Positions 15,694-24,193 of a stretch of DNA of 47,307 nt are shown piece after piece. The translations under genes and the position numbers were made by a program. A model generated the notes under the pieces. The model was not told the origin of the DNA. It searched no databases and saw only the letters and a program-made list of their open reading frames with translations. The stretch comes from an uncultured Steroidobacter sp. (lineage in GTDB: Bacteria; Pseudomonadota; Gammaproteobacteria; Steroidobacterales; Steroidobacteraceae), in contig CALLKK010000026.1 of NCBI GenBank assembly GCA_938008435.1, positions 1 through 47,307 of the forward strand, read 5' to 3'. Each line of letters starts with the position of its first letter. Position 1 is the stretch's first letter.

Positions 15694-18318
15694 ATGTCCG
15701 TGCAAGAACGACCGTTCAGGGAGCCATCTGCTCTCCCGTCTATGCCGGTAAGGCGTGCACGGTTTCGTCCGGGCGTCGCGCTGCGCGTCGTAATCGGGTT
15801 TGCTGCGGTTGCGATCATCGTCGTCTCGTCCAACCTCGTTACCCAGCGCAGCGCGCGCTTTGCACGGGAGCAGGTGCGTCAGCTGCTCGAACATCACGAG
15901 CCGCTCGTGCGCGCCACCGAGTCCTTGGCGGCCGCCATCAATCAATACCAACGGCTCATCGTCGACGAATCCGACCGGGCGCGCAGCGCGACCGATGCAC
16001 GGACGAGCTCCGCGCAGCGCATGTTCGAGGCGCTTGCGGCGTACGAGCAGGCGGCCAGTGCGTTTCCGAATCACGCGTCGAGCGTGCCGCAGCTGCGCAC
16101 CACGCTCGAAGGTTTGCGCGATGCCGGCGAGGCATTGCTGCAAAAGAGCAGTGCACGTCGGCAACGTCTGCGCGATTACTGGATGCGTTTCGAACGCCTT
16201 GAAACCAAGCTCAGCGTTCCGCAAGACCAAGCGGTGCGCTTCGCGGGCGGAGTGCTGGCGAGCGAGTCGGTCCTGCTGCTGCAAGCCTCGCTCGGTGTGA
16301 TCCGCGACCGCGTCAGCACGGCCACGATGGTCTCGAGCGTGCCGACGGCGCGCGCGATTGCGGCAGGCGAGCGCGAGTTTGCATCGCTGCTGAGACGCCA
16401 TGCGCGCGAGCTCGAAGCGTTCCACGGGGCGGTTTGGCTGAACGAAGTCTCCACCAGCTTCGATCAGCTCGTGGAGGCGCGCCGTGCCGCATTCGTCGCC
16501 ATCGCCGATTACGATGCGCAGGCCGGGCGGTTCCGCGATGAGAGCGCGGCGGCGGCCAGCATGGTGCTCACGCAGCTCGTCGAGCCGGCACGCCGGGCGC
16601 TGGCCGACGCGGATCGCCTCGCCATGGAAGCCTCCGAAAAGGCCGACCGGCATCTCGTGTGGGCGAGCTCGGCCGCGCTCCTCATGCTCTGCGGCATTGC
16701 GCTTGCGACGGTCACGAGCGTCACACGGCCGGTGCAGCGCCTCACGGCGGCCACGCGTCAGATCGCAAGCGGCATCGTGCGCACACGCGTGCCGCGCGGC
16801 GGCGCTCGCGAGCTCGATGTGCTCGCCGAAGCATTCAATCAAATGGCCGAGCAACTCGAGCAAGCCGAAGCCGAGGTGCGTGCCTATCAAGCCGAGCTCG
16901 AAGCGAAGGTCGAAGAACGCACACGCGAGCTCAAGCATCTTGCGCACCACGATCCGCTGACGCAGCTGCCGAATCGGCGCCAGCTGTTTGCGCACTTGGA
17001 GAATGCTTTGCAGCGCGCACGAGGGCAGTCCTCGCGCGTCGCCGTGCTGTTTCTCGATCTCGACAACTTCAAGACCATCAACGACAGCATGGGCCATGCC
17101 TTCGGCGACAGCGTGCTGCAGGCGGTCGGGGATCGGTTGCGCGCCCAGCGTCCGTCGGCGACGGCGTTCAGTGCGCGCTTCGGCGGCGATGAATTCACGA
17201 TCATTTGCGAGAACATTACGAGCATCGAGGAGGCTGAGTACGTCGCTGCGCAGCTCCTTGAAGAGTTCCAAAGCTCGCTCGCGGTACACGGTCGCGAGCT
17301 GCGCATCAGCGTGAGCGTCGGCGCGAGCGTCTATCCAGATCACGCCGGGGATTCGCATGCGCTATTGCGTGCAGCGGACGCAGCGCTCTTTCGCGCGAAG
17401 GAGCGGGGCCGCAATTGCTGGAGCATGTTTGCGCCCGAGCTCGTCGAAGCGGCCTCGTCGCGCTTCGAAGTGGAGCAGGCGCTGCGGCGTGCGGTGGAGC
17501 GGGGCGAGTTCGAGCTGCTGTATCAGCCGCAAGTCTGTTTCGAGACGCTTGAAACTCATGCGGTCGAGGCGCTGCTGCGCTGGCGTCAGGCGGACGGACG
17601 CATCGTCGCGCCGCACGAGTTCTTCGATGTCGCCGAGCGTTCCGGTCTCATTACCGAGATCAGCGATTGGGCGCTGCGCACGGTGGTCGAAGCGGCGGCA
17701 TCGTGGCAGACCGCGACATGGCCGAAAGCGCGCGTTGCCGTGAACATTTCCTCGCAGCAATTCCTGAGCGGCGACTTCGTGCGGCGCGTCGAGCAGGTGC
17801 TCGCGATGTACGCGCTGCCGCCCGAATGTCTCGAAATCGAGCTCACCGAGAACGTCCTGCAGACCGGCACGACGACGATCGATGCGTTGCGGCGGCTGCG
17901 CAGCATGGGCATCAGCATCGCCCTCGACGATTTCGGAACCGGCTATTCGTCGCTCACGTCGCTCGAACGCTTGCCGCTCACGCGCGTGAAGATCGACCGC
18001 AGCCTGATCGCGACGATCGATCACGGGCAGCGTTCGCCGGCCATCGTGCGTTCGATCGTCGGGCTGTGCCACAGCCTGGGGCTGCAGGTGACGGCCGAAG
18101 GCGTCGAGCGCGACTCGCAGCTCGGCGTGCTGCTAACGGATCGCGGCATCGAAGTGCAGGGCTTCTTGATCTCGTATCCGCTGATGGCGAGCGAGGTGCC
18201 GGCGTTTCTTGCCGGCGCCGGCGATCTCTTGGCCAGACTCGCGGAACGGGCACCTTTGCCACCGGAGATCGATACGGGAACGCGCGTACGCGTGCTGCGT
18301 GCGCGGGCGCGTCCGTGA
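15694..18318 (+). CDS. Membrane GGDEF-EAL cyclic-di-GMP protein
   Basis: About 874 residues from ATG 15694 (MSVQERPF); the frame stays open to 15652, so a start 14 codons earlier is possible. A membrane helix near 32-52 (VALRVVIGFAAVAIIVV) is followed by a helical periplasmic sensor of about 270 residues, a second helix (LVWASSAALLMLCGIALATV) and a HAMP linker. The GGDEF domain has an intact FGGDEF and no obvious RxxD inhibitory site. The EAL domain has EALLRW, ELTEN, DDFGTGYSS and KIDRS. The EAL residues look complete, so cyclic-di-GMP hydrolysis is likely; cyclase activity is possible too. The signal sensed is unknown. Confidence 0.88.
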   Translation: MSVQERPFREPSALPSMPVRRARFRPGVALRVVIGFAAVAIIVVSSNLVTQRSARFAREQVRQLLEHHEPLVRATESLAAAINQYQRLIVDESDRARSATDARTSSAQRMFEALAAYEQAASAFPNHASSVPQLRTTLEGLRDAGEALLQKSSARRQRLRDYWMRFERLETKLSVPQDQAVRFAGGVLASESVLLLQASLGVIRDRVSTATMVSSVPTARAIAAGEREFASLLRRHARELEAFHGAVWLNEVSTSFDQLVEARRAAFVAIADYDAQAGRFRDESAAAASMVLTQLVEPARRALADADRLAMEASEKADRHLVWASSAALLMLCGIALATVTSVTRPVQRLTAATRQIASGIVRTRVPRGGARELDVLAEAFNQMAEQLEQAEAEVRAYQAELEAKVEERTRELKHLAHHDPLTQLPNRRQLFAHLENALQRARGQSSRVAVLFLDLDNFKTINDSMGHAFGDSVLQAVGDRLRAQRPSATAFSARFGGDEFTIICENITSIEEAEYVAAQLLEEFQSSLAVHGRELRISVSVGASVYPDHAGDSHALLRAADAALFRAKERGRNCWSMFAPELVEAASSRFEVEQALRRAVERGEFELLYQPQVCFETLETHAVEALLRWRQADGRIVAPHEFFDVAERSGLITEISDWALRTVVEAAASWQTATWPKARVAVNISSQQFLSGDFVRRVEQVLAMYALPPECLEIELTENVLQTGTTTIDALRRLRSMGISIALDDFGTGYSSLTSLERLPLTRVKIDRSLIATIDHGQRSPAIVRSIVGLCHSLGLQVTAEGVERDSQLGVLLTDRGIEVQGFLISYPLMASEVPAFLAGAGDLLARLAERAPLPPEIDTGTRVRVLRARARP

Positions 18319-18348
18319 CGGCGGCCTAGCACGGAACCGCTTACAAGG

Positions 18349-20136
18349 TTGCCGAGTTTTGCGAGCGTGGCGCGCTCCAAGCTGTTTGCTCGCATCGACG
18401 GGCTCTGGGTTTCCCTTCTCACGGTCTCGTTGATCGTCGGGATCCTATGGGCGGCGAAAGCGATCCTGCTGCCGCTCGCGCTCGGCATCATTCTCGCCTT
18501 CATCCTGACGCCGCTCGTGCGCTGGTTCGACCGGCTGCGTTTCCCTCGCCCGCTAGGTGTGGCGCTCACGATGTTGTTGACGTTGAGCGCTGTCGGCGGC
18601 GTCGGCTACGTCGTTTTCGATCAATTCTCGGACCTGTCCGCCGAGATCACCAAGTACACCTCGTCGATGCGCAAGAAGGTGGCGGATCTGCGCTTGGGCG
18701 ACGATGCGGCGCTCAGTCGCCTGACGCGCACTGTCGATCGCGTCACCGAGCAGCTCGACGAGAACGTCGATGACCTGCGCCGCGCAGCGCCGGTTCGCGT
18801 CGTGCCTCCGCGCGTCTCGCCGGGCGAGCGCCTGCAAGAGACGGTGCATTCCGTGTTCGAACCGCTGACCAGCGCGGTGATCGTGCTCGTTCTCGTCGCC
18901 TTCATGCTCGGCCAACGCGAGGATCTGCGCGATCGTCTGATTCGCTTGATAGGACCAGAGAGCGTGACGCTCACGACGCGCTTGCTCGATGAAGCGGCGC
19001 AACGCGTCAGCCGCTTTCTCGTGGCGCAGACGCTGATCAATGTTGGATTCGGTGTCGTCGTCACGATCGGTCTGTACTGGATCGGCGTGCCCTATGCGGC
19101 GCTTTGGGGCGGCTTGGCGGCCGTGCTCAAGTTCGTGCCGTATGTGGGCTCGATCTTGTCGGCATTCATTCCAGCCACGCTCGCGTTCGCAACATTCCCA
19201 GGCTGGGCGCAAGTGCTGGAGACGCTCGCACTCTTCGCGGTGCTCGATCTCATCTGCGCATACTTCGTCGAGCCGGTCGTGTTGGGACAGCGCACCGGGG
19301 TGTCGTCATTCGCGCTGCTTGTTTCCGCGCTGTTTTGGATCTGGGTTTGGGGTCCGGTCGGGCTCGTGCTCGCGACACCCTTGACGGTCTGCATCGCCGT
19401 GCTCGGCCGCCATGTGCGTTCCTTGCGCTTCCTCTCGATCATGTTCGCCGACGAGCCGGCACTGATGCCGCACGTGCGCTTCTATCAGCGACTATTGGCG
19501 CGCGATGAGGACGAAGCAAGCGTGTTGGTCGAGCGCAAGCTGGCCGAGGTCGGTTTGGTCGGCGTGATCGATCAAGTACTGATGCCCGCGTTGCTGCTCC
19601 TGATCCAGCATCGCGCACAAGAAGAAGTGACGGCGGAGGATGCGACGTTCGTGCTCGACAACATGTCCGAGACGATCGGAATCATCACGCCGCCGGCCGA
19701 GGCGACCGCCGAGCCGCGTATCGTCGGGCTCGCCGCACGCACGCCGGCGGATCAACTCGCAGTTGAGATGTGTGCCGCCGCGCTGCGCCCTGAATGCATG
19801 GAGATCGTGCCGGAGCAGCTATCTCCCGAGCGCGCACTACGCGCGGTGCTCGAAAAGCCGCCGGCGGTCGTGTGCCTTACGCTGCTGACGGCCACGCGCG
19901 GCGCGGAGGTGCGCAACTACTGCCGCAAACTGCGTGCCCAAGCTCCTCAAACAAAGATCGTCGTGGTGAAACCGACGCTCGTCGAGGCCGACAGCTCCCG
20001 CGCCATCGAGCGCTTGAAAGAAGCCGGCGCGCATTGCGTCGTGACAACGACGCAAGCGGCGATCGAGGTGATGCGGGAGTGGACGGGTACGGCAGTCACC
20101 GAACCAGCGCAGTTGCAAGAAGCGGCAGTTGGATAG
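18349..20136 (+). CDS. AI-2E/PerM-family transporter with extra C-terminal domain
   Basis: 595 residues. Residues 1-360 form the AI-2E transporter domain with about seven or eight membrane segments and motifs such as ALWGGLAAVLKFVPYVGSIL, EPVVLGQRTGVS and GPVGLVLATPL. Residues about 370-595 are soluble: a helical bundle (FYQRLLARDEDEAS to RAQEEV) then an alpha/beta part (RIVGLAARTPADQLAVEM) that recalls the cobalamin-binding module of MerR and methyltransferase proteins. It lacks the DxHxxG cobalamin ligand. The start given is TTG 18349; GTG 18367 is an alternative. Substrate unknown. It lies 30 bases after the GGDEF-EAL gene, probably co-transcribed. Confidence 0.78.
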   Translation: MPSFASVARSKLFARIDGLWVSLLTVSLIVGILWAAKAILLPLALGIILAFILTPLVRWFDRLRFPRPLGVALTMLLTLSAVGGVGYVVFDQFSDLSAEITKYTSSMRKKVADLRLGDDAALSRLTRTVDRVTEQLDENVDDLRRAAPVRVVPPRVSPGERLQETVHSVFEPLTSAVIVLVLVAFMLGQREDLRDRLIRLIGPESVTLTTRLLDEAAQRVSRFLVAQTLINVGFGVVVTIGLYWIGVPYAALWGGLAAVLKFVPYVGSILSAFIPATLAFATFPGWAQVLETLALFAVLDLICAYFVEPVVLGQRTGVSSFALLVSALFWIWVWGPVGLVLATPLTVCIAVLGRHVRSLRFLSIMFADEPALMPHVRFYQRLLARDEDEASVLVERKLAEVGLVGVIDQVLMPALLLLIQHRAQEEVTAEDATFVLDNMSETIGIITPPAEATAEPRIVGLAARTPADQLAVEMCAAALRPECMEIVPEQLSPERALRAVLEKPPAVVCLTLLTATRGAEVRNYCRKLRAQAPQTKIVVVKPTLVEADSSRAIERLKEAGAHCVVTTTQAAIEVMREWTGTAVTEPAQLQEAAVG

Positions 20137-20317
20137 GGGATGGAGGCGGGAGGAAAAGCGCGCAGTGCGCGCCTATGACGTAGCCTGTACCTCGTAGTCC
20201 GCAGTCCGTAGTCCGTAGCCCGTAGTCCGCAGTCCGTAGCCCGCTGCTAGGCCTTCGGCTTCGGCACGCTGGGCGTGCCGAAGCTTCGATCTTCGTCTAC
20301 AACCGACGGTCTACCGC
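20137..20317 (+). repeat. Composite intergenic repeat, copy 5
   Basis: A forward copy starting at the transporter stop: GGATGGAGGCGGGAGG, hairpin GCGCGC-AGT-GCGCGC, then about ten GTAGCC/GTAGTCC/GCAGTCC heptamers. It fills the gap between two convergent genes. Confidence 0.65.
20258..20284. terminator. Perfect 12-bp hairpin between convergent genes
   Basis: GCTTCGGCACGC, loop TGG, GCGTGCCGAAGC. Lying between convergent genes, it may end transcription from both sides. No clear T-run follows on either strand, so intrinsic termination is uncertain. Confidence 0.45.
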
Positions 20318-22279
20318 CTACAGCCCGGACACGCGTCTCGCCGGCTCAACCTGCACCAACCATTGCTCCGTCGGCTGCGGCTCGCCGGTTTCGAGCCACT
20401 TGAACACGAGCATGTGCCACAGGATGCGCTGCACGTACGTGCGGGTCTCGTTGTACGGAATGTTCTCGACCCAGATGTCGGCGTCGAGGCGTTCCTGCGG
20501 CAGCCAGCGGTTGGCGGCGCCGGGTCCGGCGTTGTAACCGGCGAGCGCCACCATCGTTTGGTTGTTGAAGCGCTCGTGCAGCGAGCGTAGATACGCGGCG
20601 CCGAGCTTCACGTTCGTCGCGGGGTGGAAGAGATCCTTGAGCTCGGGCTTCGGTTGCTGCCACGACTGCGCCGTGCGGCGAGCCGTTTCGGGTAGCAGCT
20701 GCAACAACCCGCGCGCGCCGGCCGACGACACTGCATCGTGCCGATAGAGACTTTCCTGTCGCATGACGCCGTAGATGAGCTCGAACGGCAGACCCGTGAG
20801 CTTCGCCGCTTCGCGGACTTCACGATCGTACGGGCGCGGGTAGAGCAGCGGATAGTCATTGAAGATGCGCTGCTTCGTCGCCGTCGCGATCGCTTGGTCG
20901 AACCATCCCCAACGCGCAGCGAGATGCACCGCTTGCGGGCGCGCCGGTTCGGGTAGCTTCTCGAGCCCGTAGCTCCACTCGGAAATCGCGAGCGGCCGCA
21001 GCGAGCACAAGAGCAGCTCGCGCGCACGCACCATTTCCGGTCGTTGCGCCACCTGTTCGAGCTGCCTGTCGTCGCGCACGACCGGCTGAACGTTCGGGCT
21101 CAACGGTCGCTTGAGGCGCGCGGCAGCCATCATCGAATAGAAGTTGTCATCGGTGAGCACCGACTCGTACAGCTGGCGGGCGAGCTGGGGATCGTTCGTC
21201 TGCTCCGCGGCGCGCGCGGCCCAATAACGCCACCGTGCATGCGTGCGCGTTTGATCGGACATCGCAGCGATCGCATTGGCGACGCGATCCCAGTCGCGCG
21301 CCCACAGCGCCGCACGTGCGAGCCATTCGAGAGCGCTGTCGTCGAAGTCCTCCGGCTTGACGCGCGCAAAGTATTCGAGCGCTTCGGGTCTGCGATCCCA
21401 AGCAAGCGGCAGTGCGAGCGCGAGCGCCAAGGGACTTGCGTCCGTTTCGCTCAACTTGCGTGCGCGCACCAAGCGTTCGAAGCGCGCGATGGCCGCGTCG
21501 CGATCCCTGCGCGCCAGGCGCTGCCAACCGGCGAGCAGCGCTTCCGGCAACACCGCGCGGCCCGGATTGCCGATCAGCATGTCGATCGTGCGCTGCGGCT
21601 GTTCCAACAGATCCGCCCACAGCAGCAGCGGCGCGGCGCGGCCCGCCGGCAGTTGTGCGGCGAGCGAGCGTGCGAAACGCGCGTTGTTCTCTTTGAGTGC
21701 AAGACGCACGCGCGATTCGATGAGCTCTTCGCTGAGCTCATTCTGTGCCACGAGCCAGCCGAAGGCGCGCTCGCATTCGGGCAAGCGCTTCGGCGTGAGA
21801 TAGCGCGCACGAATTTCGGCGGCGAGCCCCTCCGTGCGCCCGAGCGCGATGAGCGCCGAGAAGCGATGGCACTGGGCGGCCTCGTCAGCAAGCTCGGGTC
21901 GGTAGTGCTCGAGGTACGTTTGCCAGAGCTCGCGCTTTGCAAGGCTTGCCAGCCAGGTGCGGCGCAACTGCTGACCCACAGGCTCGTTGTCGTAGTAGGT
22001 GACGAATGTGTGTGCCCGTTCATCGGCCGGCGTGAGCCCTGCTGCCGCGTTGGCGAGCGCCGCGCGAATTCGTGCTGCTTGCAGATACGGGTAGAGCGGA
22101 TAGGCGCGCAACGCCTCGCTGTCTTCGCCGCGCGGCGCGGTGGCGCCGGCAGTCGCTTGCGCATACGCGCGCACGAACTCCTTACGGACATCCCGGTAAG
22201 GGTCGTCCGCGGCAGCGAGTGCGAACGTCGTCGTCAGCGCGAAGCAGAGGGCGGCAAACAGGTGGAACAGTCGATTCAT
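20318..22279 (-). CDS. slt: Soluble lytic murein transglycosylase (Slt70 type)
   Basis: 653 residues, close to the family's usual 620-650. A signal peptide (LFHLFAALCFALTTTFALA) sends it to the periplasm. The large helical U-shaped domain spans about 30-450. The catalytic domain carries GVMRQESLYRHDAVSSAGA (catalytic Glu in QES), GLLQLLPETA, AYLRSLHERF and ALAGYNAGPGAANRW. It cleaves the MurNAc-GlcNAc bond of peptidoglycan to form 1,6-anhydro ends, for recycling and wall remodelling. The last residues run into the intergenic repeat block. Adjacent palindromes at 22403-22438 lie in its divergent upstream region. Confidence 0.9.
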   Translation of the reverse strand: MNRLFHLFAALCFALTTTFALAAADDPYRDVRKEFVRAYAQATAGATAPRGEDSEALRAYPLYPYLQAARIRAALANAAAGLTPADERAHTFVTYYDNEPVGQQLRRTWLASLAKRELWQTYLEHYRPELADEAAQCHRFSALIALGRTEGLAAEIRARYLTPKRLPECERAFGWLVAQNELSEELIESRVRLALKENNARFARSLAAQLPAGRAAPLLLWADLLEQPQRTIDMLIGNPGRAVLPEALLAGWQRLARRDRDAAIARFERLVRARKLSETDASPLALALALPLAWDRRPEALEYFARVKPEDFDDSALEWLARAALWARDWDRVANAIAAMSDQTRTHARWRYWAARAAEQTNDPQLARQLYESVLTDDNFYSMMAAARLKRPLSPNVQPVVRDDRQLEQVAQRPEMVRARELLLCSLRPLAISEWSYGLEKLPEPARPQAVHLAARWGWFDQAIATATKQRIFNDYPLLYPRPYDREVREAAKLTGLPFELIYGVMRQESLYRHDAVSSAGARGLLQLLPETARRTAQSWQQPKPELKDLFHPATNVKLGAAYLRSLHERFNNQTMVALAGYNAGPGAANRWLPQERLDADIWVENIPYNETRTYVQRILWHMLVFKWLETGEPQPTEQWLVQVEPARRVSGL

Positions 22280-22402
22280 GTCGAAGAGGTTAAAGATCCC
22301 GGCGTGCGATGGCTATCGGAGTTACAAGACGACCTTAGGGTAAGGGGTGCGCGGTCCGCTCGTTCTATTCGTCCGTACACGATCGTCGAGGTTCCGCGAT
22401 TT

Positions 22403-22438
22403 CGACCGATCGGTCGGCGTTGCTGCGCGCAGCAACGC
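22403..22438. promoter_or_regulatory. Two adjacent perfect palindromes
   Basis: CGACCGATCGGTCG (22403-22416) is a perfect 14-bp palindrome, typical in form of TetR-family operators. GCGTTGCTGCG followed by CGCAGCAACGC (22417-22438) is a perfect 22-bp palindrome with no spacer between the two. They lie in the 325-base gap between divergent slt and the alkyltransferase gene. AAGAGG and an ATG follow at 22450, but the frame looks non-coding. No regulator gene is adjacent. The rest of the gap shows nothing clear. Confidence 0.4.
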
Positions 22439-22604
22439 AAGAGGCTACTATGAATTGCCGCGCGCGCGATGCTCTCCGCGAGCATCGCACCCGTTTGCTG
22501 GTGCGCCGGAACGATGGGGCGCATCATCGCCGAAAAGCAGGTTCTGTGCTTGCCGGTTCACCTCCGTGGGTCGGCATTCGGATCATCCACCGACATCGAA
22601 AGCC

Positions 22605-23216
22605 ATGGGATCGCTACGTTTCGAGCCTGTCTCGGAGGAACTGTTCCGCGTCGCGTTCGCGGAAACGTTTGCGCCGCCGGGCGGGTTGGACGATGGGCCG
22701 ATACCCTGCGTCGCGACGATGAGCTCTCCCGTCGGGCCACTGCTGCTCGCAGCCACGGCGCGCGGTCTGTGTACGCTCGAATTTCTCGAGCGTGCGAGCT
22801 TGGAACGGCGCTTGCGCGCCTTGCATCGCAAGCTCGCCGGGCGCGCGGTACTGGCGAGCAACGATGTCCTCGACTCGGTGCGCGAGCAGTTGCGTGCGTA
22901 CTTCGCCGGCGAGCTCACGCGTTTCGAGGTAGCGCTCGACTATACGGGCACGCCGTTTCAGCAGAAGGTGTGGTCGATGCTGCTCGAAATTCCTTATGGG
23001 GTCACGTGGTCGTATCTCGATGTTGCCGAGCGGCTCGGCGATGCAGGGGCCACTCGTGCCGTCGGGATGGCGAACGGCGCGAACCCGATCGCGATCGTCA
23101 TTCCGTGCCATCGTGTGGTGAACGCGAGCGGCGAGCTCGGCGGCTATGGCGGCGGATCGTGGCGCAAGCGTATCCTGCTCGATCTGGAAAAGGGGCAGGG
23201 GCAGCTGCCGTTGTGA
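22605..23216 (+). CDS. ogt: Methylated-DNA--protein-cysteine methyltransferase
   Basis: 203 residues. The C-terminal domain is complete: FQQKVWSMLLEIPYGVTWSY, TRAVGMANGANPI and the active-site IVIPCHRVV (acceptor Cys), then GGYGGG and KRILLDLE. The protein repairs O6-alkylguanine by taking the alkyl group on Cys in a suicide reaction. The N-terminal part (SPVGPLLLAATARGLCTLEF) is the usual RNase H-like domain. ATG 22605 gives normal family length; the frame stays open to 22347, but that stretch has no conserved sequence. A TetR-operator-like palindrome lies about 190 bases upstream. The symbol follows the single-domain Ogt type, not Ada. Confidence 0.85.
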   Translation: MGSLRFEPVSEELFRVAFAETFAPPGGLDDGPIPCVATMSSPVGPLLLAATARGLCTLEFLERASLERRLRALHRKLAGRAVLASNDVLDSVREQLRAYFAGELTRFEVALDYTGTPFQQKVWSMLLEIPYGVTWSYLDVAERLGDAGATRAVGMANGANPIAIVIPCHRVVNASGELGGYGGGSWRKRILLDLEKGQGQLPL

Positions 23217-23426
23217 CGCCGGCGTTCAGCCCCGATTCAAGCATCGGCTCGAACTATTGGCGTACGCGCCAGCATGGGGCCGCTCCGCGCGCTTGAGTTG
23301 TGCTCTGCGACCCCCACGTTGACGGGCGGCGCAAGATGCAGGGACGTCAGGGAACCCGCGGTCACGCGCGTCGTACTAACTAATGGGAACGGAGCCGCGG
23401 GTGCGGCTGCCAATCGAGGTATCGCC

Positions 23427-24002
23427 ATGTCGAAGCTGAAGCTCTCATCGGTTGCCATCGTGGCGCTTGCGCTGTTCGCAAGCGGCTGCGCTTCCGTACG
23501 CGCGCCCAACACACGGATCGATTACGACAAGTCGGTCGATTTTTCCGTCTACCGGACCTACGGATTTCCAAAGGAAACCGGTACGGATCGCGGCGGCTAC
23601 TCGACCCTGGTTACGAGCTACTTCAAGAGCGCAGTGAGCGCGGCCATGGAAGCGCGCGGTTACAAGTACTCGGAGGAAAACCCCGATCTGCTCGTGAATT
23701 TCTACATGAACACGCGCGAGCATACGGAGGTTCGCCCGACCCGCGTCGCCACCGGCTACGGCTACTACGGCTACCGCTACGGCTTGTATAGCGCCTGGCC
23801 GCTCTACGAAGAGGACCGCACGGTGACGTACAAGATCGGCACGATCAATGTCGATATCGTCGATGCCGAGAAGAAGCAGCTCATCTGGGAAGGCGTCGCC
23901 GAAGGGCGCGTGACGAAGGAAGCGCTCAACAATCCGAAGGTGACGATCAACGCCGTCGTAACCGATCTGCTGCGTCAGTATCCGGGACGACCGAATATGT
24001 AA
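23427..24002 (+). CDS. DUF4136 lipoprotein
   Basis: 191 residues from ATG 23427, preceded by GAGG; the upstream open frame is ignored. Lipoprotein signal MSKLKLSSVAIVALALFASGC with lipobox ASGC. The mature part has DUF4136 features: VDFSVYRTYGFP, NPDLLVNFYMNT, a Tyr/Gly-rich segment (GYGYYGYRYG), and IVDAEKKQLIWEGVAEGRV. Probably anchored in the outer membrane facing the periplasm. Family function is unknown. Confidence 0.8.
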   Translation: MSKLKLSSVAIVALALFASGCASVRAPNTRIDYDKSVDFSVYRTYGFPKETGTDRGGYSTLVTSYFKSAVSAAMEARGYKYSEENPDLLVNFYMNTREHTEVRPTRVATGYGYYGYRYGLYSAWPLYEEDRTVTYKIGTINVDIVDAEKKQLIWEGVAEGRVTKEALNNPKVTINAVVTDLLRQYPGRPNM

Positions 24003-24193
24003 CGGGCAGCACGAGCGGCGGGCGGCCGTCTGCTGTTCGTCGTCCCCATCGTTTGCCGGCGTGCTGAGCGGCAGTGCCGCTTGCGCGCTACTCTGGGCGC
24101 TTCCGTATTGCCTCCGGCGCGTGCATCGCGTACATCCCTGCCATCATCTTTGCCGCGTCATCGAGGCGCCCGCCACGCAGCCACCCAAGAGCA

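Noticed and set aside
15562..17358. 598-codon minus-strand frame over the GGDEF-EAL gene
   Set aside because: Shadow frame; the plus strand has intact GGDEF and EAL motifs.
22450..22722. Small gene after AAGAGG at 22450
   Set aside because: The frame is Arg-rich without conserved features and runs into the alkyltransferase gene in another frame.
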